From positions 8,957 to 14,277 of the forward strand of contig CAKMZE010000068.1 in NCBI GenBank assembly GCA_929200295.1: 5,321 nucleotides of DNA. The letters run 5' to 3'. This DNA comes from an uncultured Alphaproteobacteria bacterium (GTDB taxonomy: Bacteria > Pseudomonadota > Alphaproteobacteria > Rhodobacterales > Rhodobacteraceae). Position 1 is the stretch's first letter; each line of letters begins with the position of its first letter. Positions 4,622 through 5,321 of the stretch are shown here, piece after piece. A model generated the notes under the pieces. The model had not been told where the DNA came from, did no database searches, and saw nothing but the letters and a program-made list of their open reading frames with translations. The position numbers and the translations under genes were made by a program.

Positions 4622-5321
4622 GCCTGCCGCTTCAGATAAACAACCTGCAACGCCGGACAATCTTATTTGTCCGGCGTTAGATATTTTCAATCGTTCTGAC
4701 ATTCATGCCGCGCTTGATCAGGCGCTTGCAGAGCTAAGCGACCCACGTGCAATCCGCGCCACGACGGTGCGCATTCTTTTGGCTGCGAAACAACACGGGT
4801 TTGCGACCATTGCGGCAGCACATGATGCCCAGCCACATGCCGCACGTCCTGTGACACGCGCCTATAGCTGGCTCACCGATCAGCTGGTGGTCACTGCGAT
4901 CAGCGTCGCCACGCAGTATCTACATCCGCTTCCCAACCCGACAGAAGCAGAGCGTTTGGCCGTTATTGCGGTAGGTGGCTCTGGCCGTGGCGAAATGGCG
5001 ACCTATTCTGATGTCGATCTGCTGTTTCTCAACCCGTATAAAATCACACCATGGGCAGAGAGCCTCATTGAGAGTACGCTTTATATTTTATGGGATCTCA
5101 AGCTCAAAGTTGGCCATGCCAGCCGCACCGTCAAAGAATGCATCCGCCTCGCCCGTGAAGATTATACTATTCGAACATCGCTCGTCGAATATCGCTTTCT
5201 AGATGGGGATGAAACGCTCGCCACTGAACTAGGTGAACGGCTTTGGTCTGAGCTGTTTATCAACACGGCATCCGATTTTATCGACGCGAAACTAGCAGAG
5301 CGCGAGGCCCGCCATAACAAA
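4581..5321 (+). CDS. glnD: [protein-PII] uridylyltransferase / uridylyl-removing enzyme GlnD (3' partial)
   Basis: The N-terminal 247 codons of GlnD, a protein normally of about 850-950 residues; the HD and two ACT domains lie beyond the right edge. GlnD adds UMP to PII proteins under nitrogen limitation and removes it when glutamine is plentiful. The nucleotidyltransferase signature is clear: VIAVGGSGRGEM (128-139) followed by SDVDLLFL (143-150), whose Asp144 and Asp146 should bind metal. Next come alphaproteobacterial-type segments such as LYILWDLKLKVGH, TIRTSLVEYRFLDGDE and FIDAKLAERE. The frame is open from 4578, after a TGA at 4575-4577, and contains no ATG before the catalytic motif. 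The best start is TTG at 4581, overlapping the lpoA 3' end by 41 bases, with only a weak upstream GGTG. TTG at 4605 is the alternative. Residues 1-27 are Ala/Pro-rich and probably disordered; family-like sequence begins near LICPALDIF (28-36). A 12-bp hairpin lies inside the early coding region. The identity is firm; the start is uncertain. Confidence 0.93.
   Translation, partial: MNQPLDPSLAAAPKPAASDKQPATPDNLICPALDIFNRSDIHAALDQALAELSDPRAIRATTVRILLAAKQHGFATIAAAHDAQPHAARPVTRAYSWLTDQLVVTAISVATQYLHPLPNPTEAERLAVIAVGGSGRGEMATYSDVDLLFLNPYKITPWAESLIESTLYILWDLKLKVGHASRTVKECIRLAREDYTIRTSLVEYRFLDGDETLATELGERLWSELFINTASDFIDAKLAEREARHNK
4649..4678 (+). terminator. terminator-like hairpin downstream of the lpoA-like gene, inside the glnD reading frame
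   Basis: A perfect 12-bp inverted repeat: AACGCCGGACAA (4649-4660), loop TCTTAT (4661-4666), TTGTCCGGCGTT (4667-4678). It begins 27 bases after the lpoA stop, where an intrinsic terminator would be expected. The following bases, AGATATTTTC, are T-rich but lack a clean T-run, so termination may be partial. The right arm supplies the first two T residues of the tail. In the glnD frame it encodes approximately TPDNLICPAL, so it is both coding DNA and a strong RNA hairpin. It may act as an attenuator between the two genes or as an mRNA stabiliser for lpoA. Confidence 0.45.

Noticed and set aside
4975..5202. Plus-strand open frame of 75 codons in another frame of glnD
   Set aside because: It lies across the GlnD catalytic domain, whose own frame carries clear family motifs.
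1..5321. Hidden mobile element, CRISPR array, tRNA or toxin-antitoxin pair
   Set aside because: Recognised genes cover nearly all of the window. The two gaps (66 and 98 bases) are too small for any of these and carry no direct repeats or tRNA-like folds.

Overview
The window holds six protein genes, two of them cut by its edges, packed with almost no spare DNA. Family likenesses point to an alphaproteobacterium, most likely a Roseobacter-group member of the Rhodobacteraceae. The pointers are the YifB/ComM cysteine pattern, the GshB glycine loop written KPLYGNGGAGVF, the alphaproteobacterial-type GlnD nucleotidyltransferase domain, and the gene order. The DNA looks moderately GC-rich by eye; I did not compute it. 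Names come from reading motifs, not from a database search.

Layout from left to right. Positions 2-1090 (+) are the C-terminal two thirds of a YifB/ComM-type AAA+ ATPase. It runs tail to tail into a minus-strand block, and the two stop codons overlap. Read in its own direction from about 3338 down to 1087, that block is rsmI (16S rRNA C1402 2'-O-methyltransferase), yraN (UPF0102 nuclease-fold protein, joined to rsmI by an ATGA overlap) and gshB (glutathione synthetase, GTG start, after a 66-base gap). A 98-base intergenic region separates rsmI from a divergent plus-strand lipoprotein gene (3437-4621) of the penicillin-binding-protein-activator / LpoA-like periplasmic-binding-protein family. 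After it, and apparently overlapping its end, comes the N-terminal part of glnD (PII uridylyltransferase/uridylyl-removing enzyme), which leaves the right edge still open. This glnD has no ATG near its N-terminus, so the start proposed here is a TTG.

The genes are housekeeping: ribosome modification (RsmI), cell-wall synthase activation (LpoA-like), thiol redox (GshB), nitrogen signalling (GlnD) and DNA processing (ComM). The rsmI / lpoA / yraN neighbourhood is also found together in E. coli (yraL-lpoA-yraN), so part of it is an old synteny. I see no mobile element, CRISPR array, RNA gene or defence system.

The unexplained structure is in non-coding or doubly used DNA. There is a perfect 12-bp inverted repeat just after lpoA but inside the glnD reading frame. 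The gshB leader can fold into a compact three-way junction that hides its ribosome binding site. A dyad symmetry surrounds a TATAAT-like box in the divergent promoter region.
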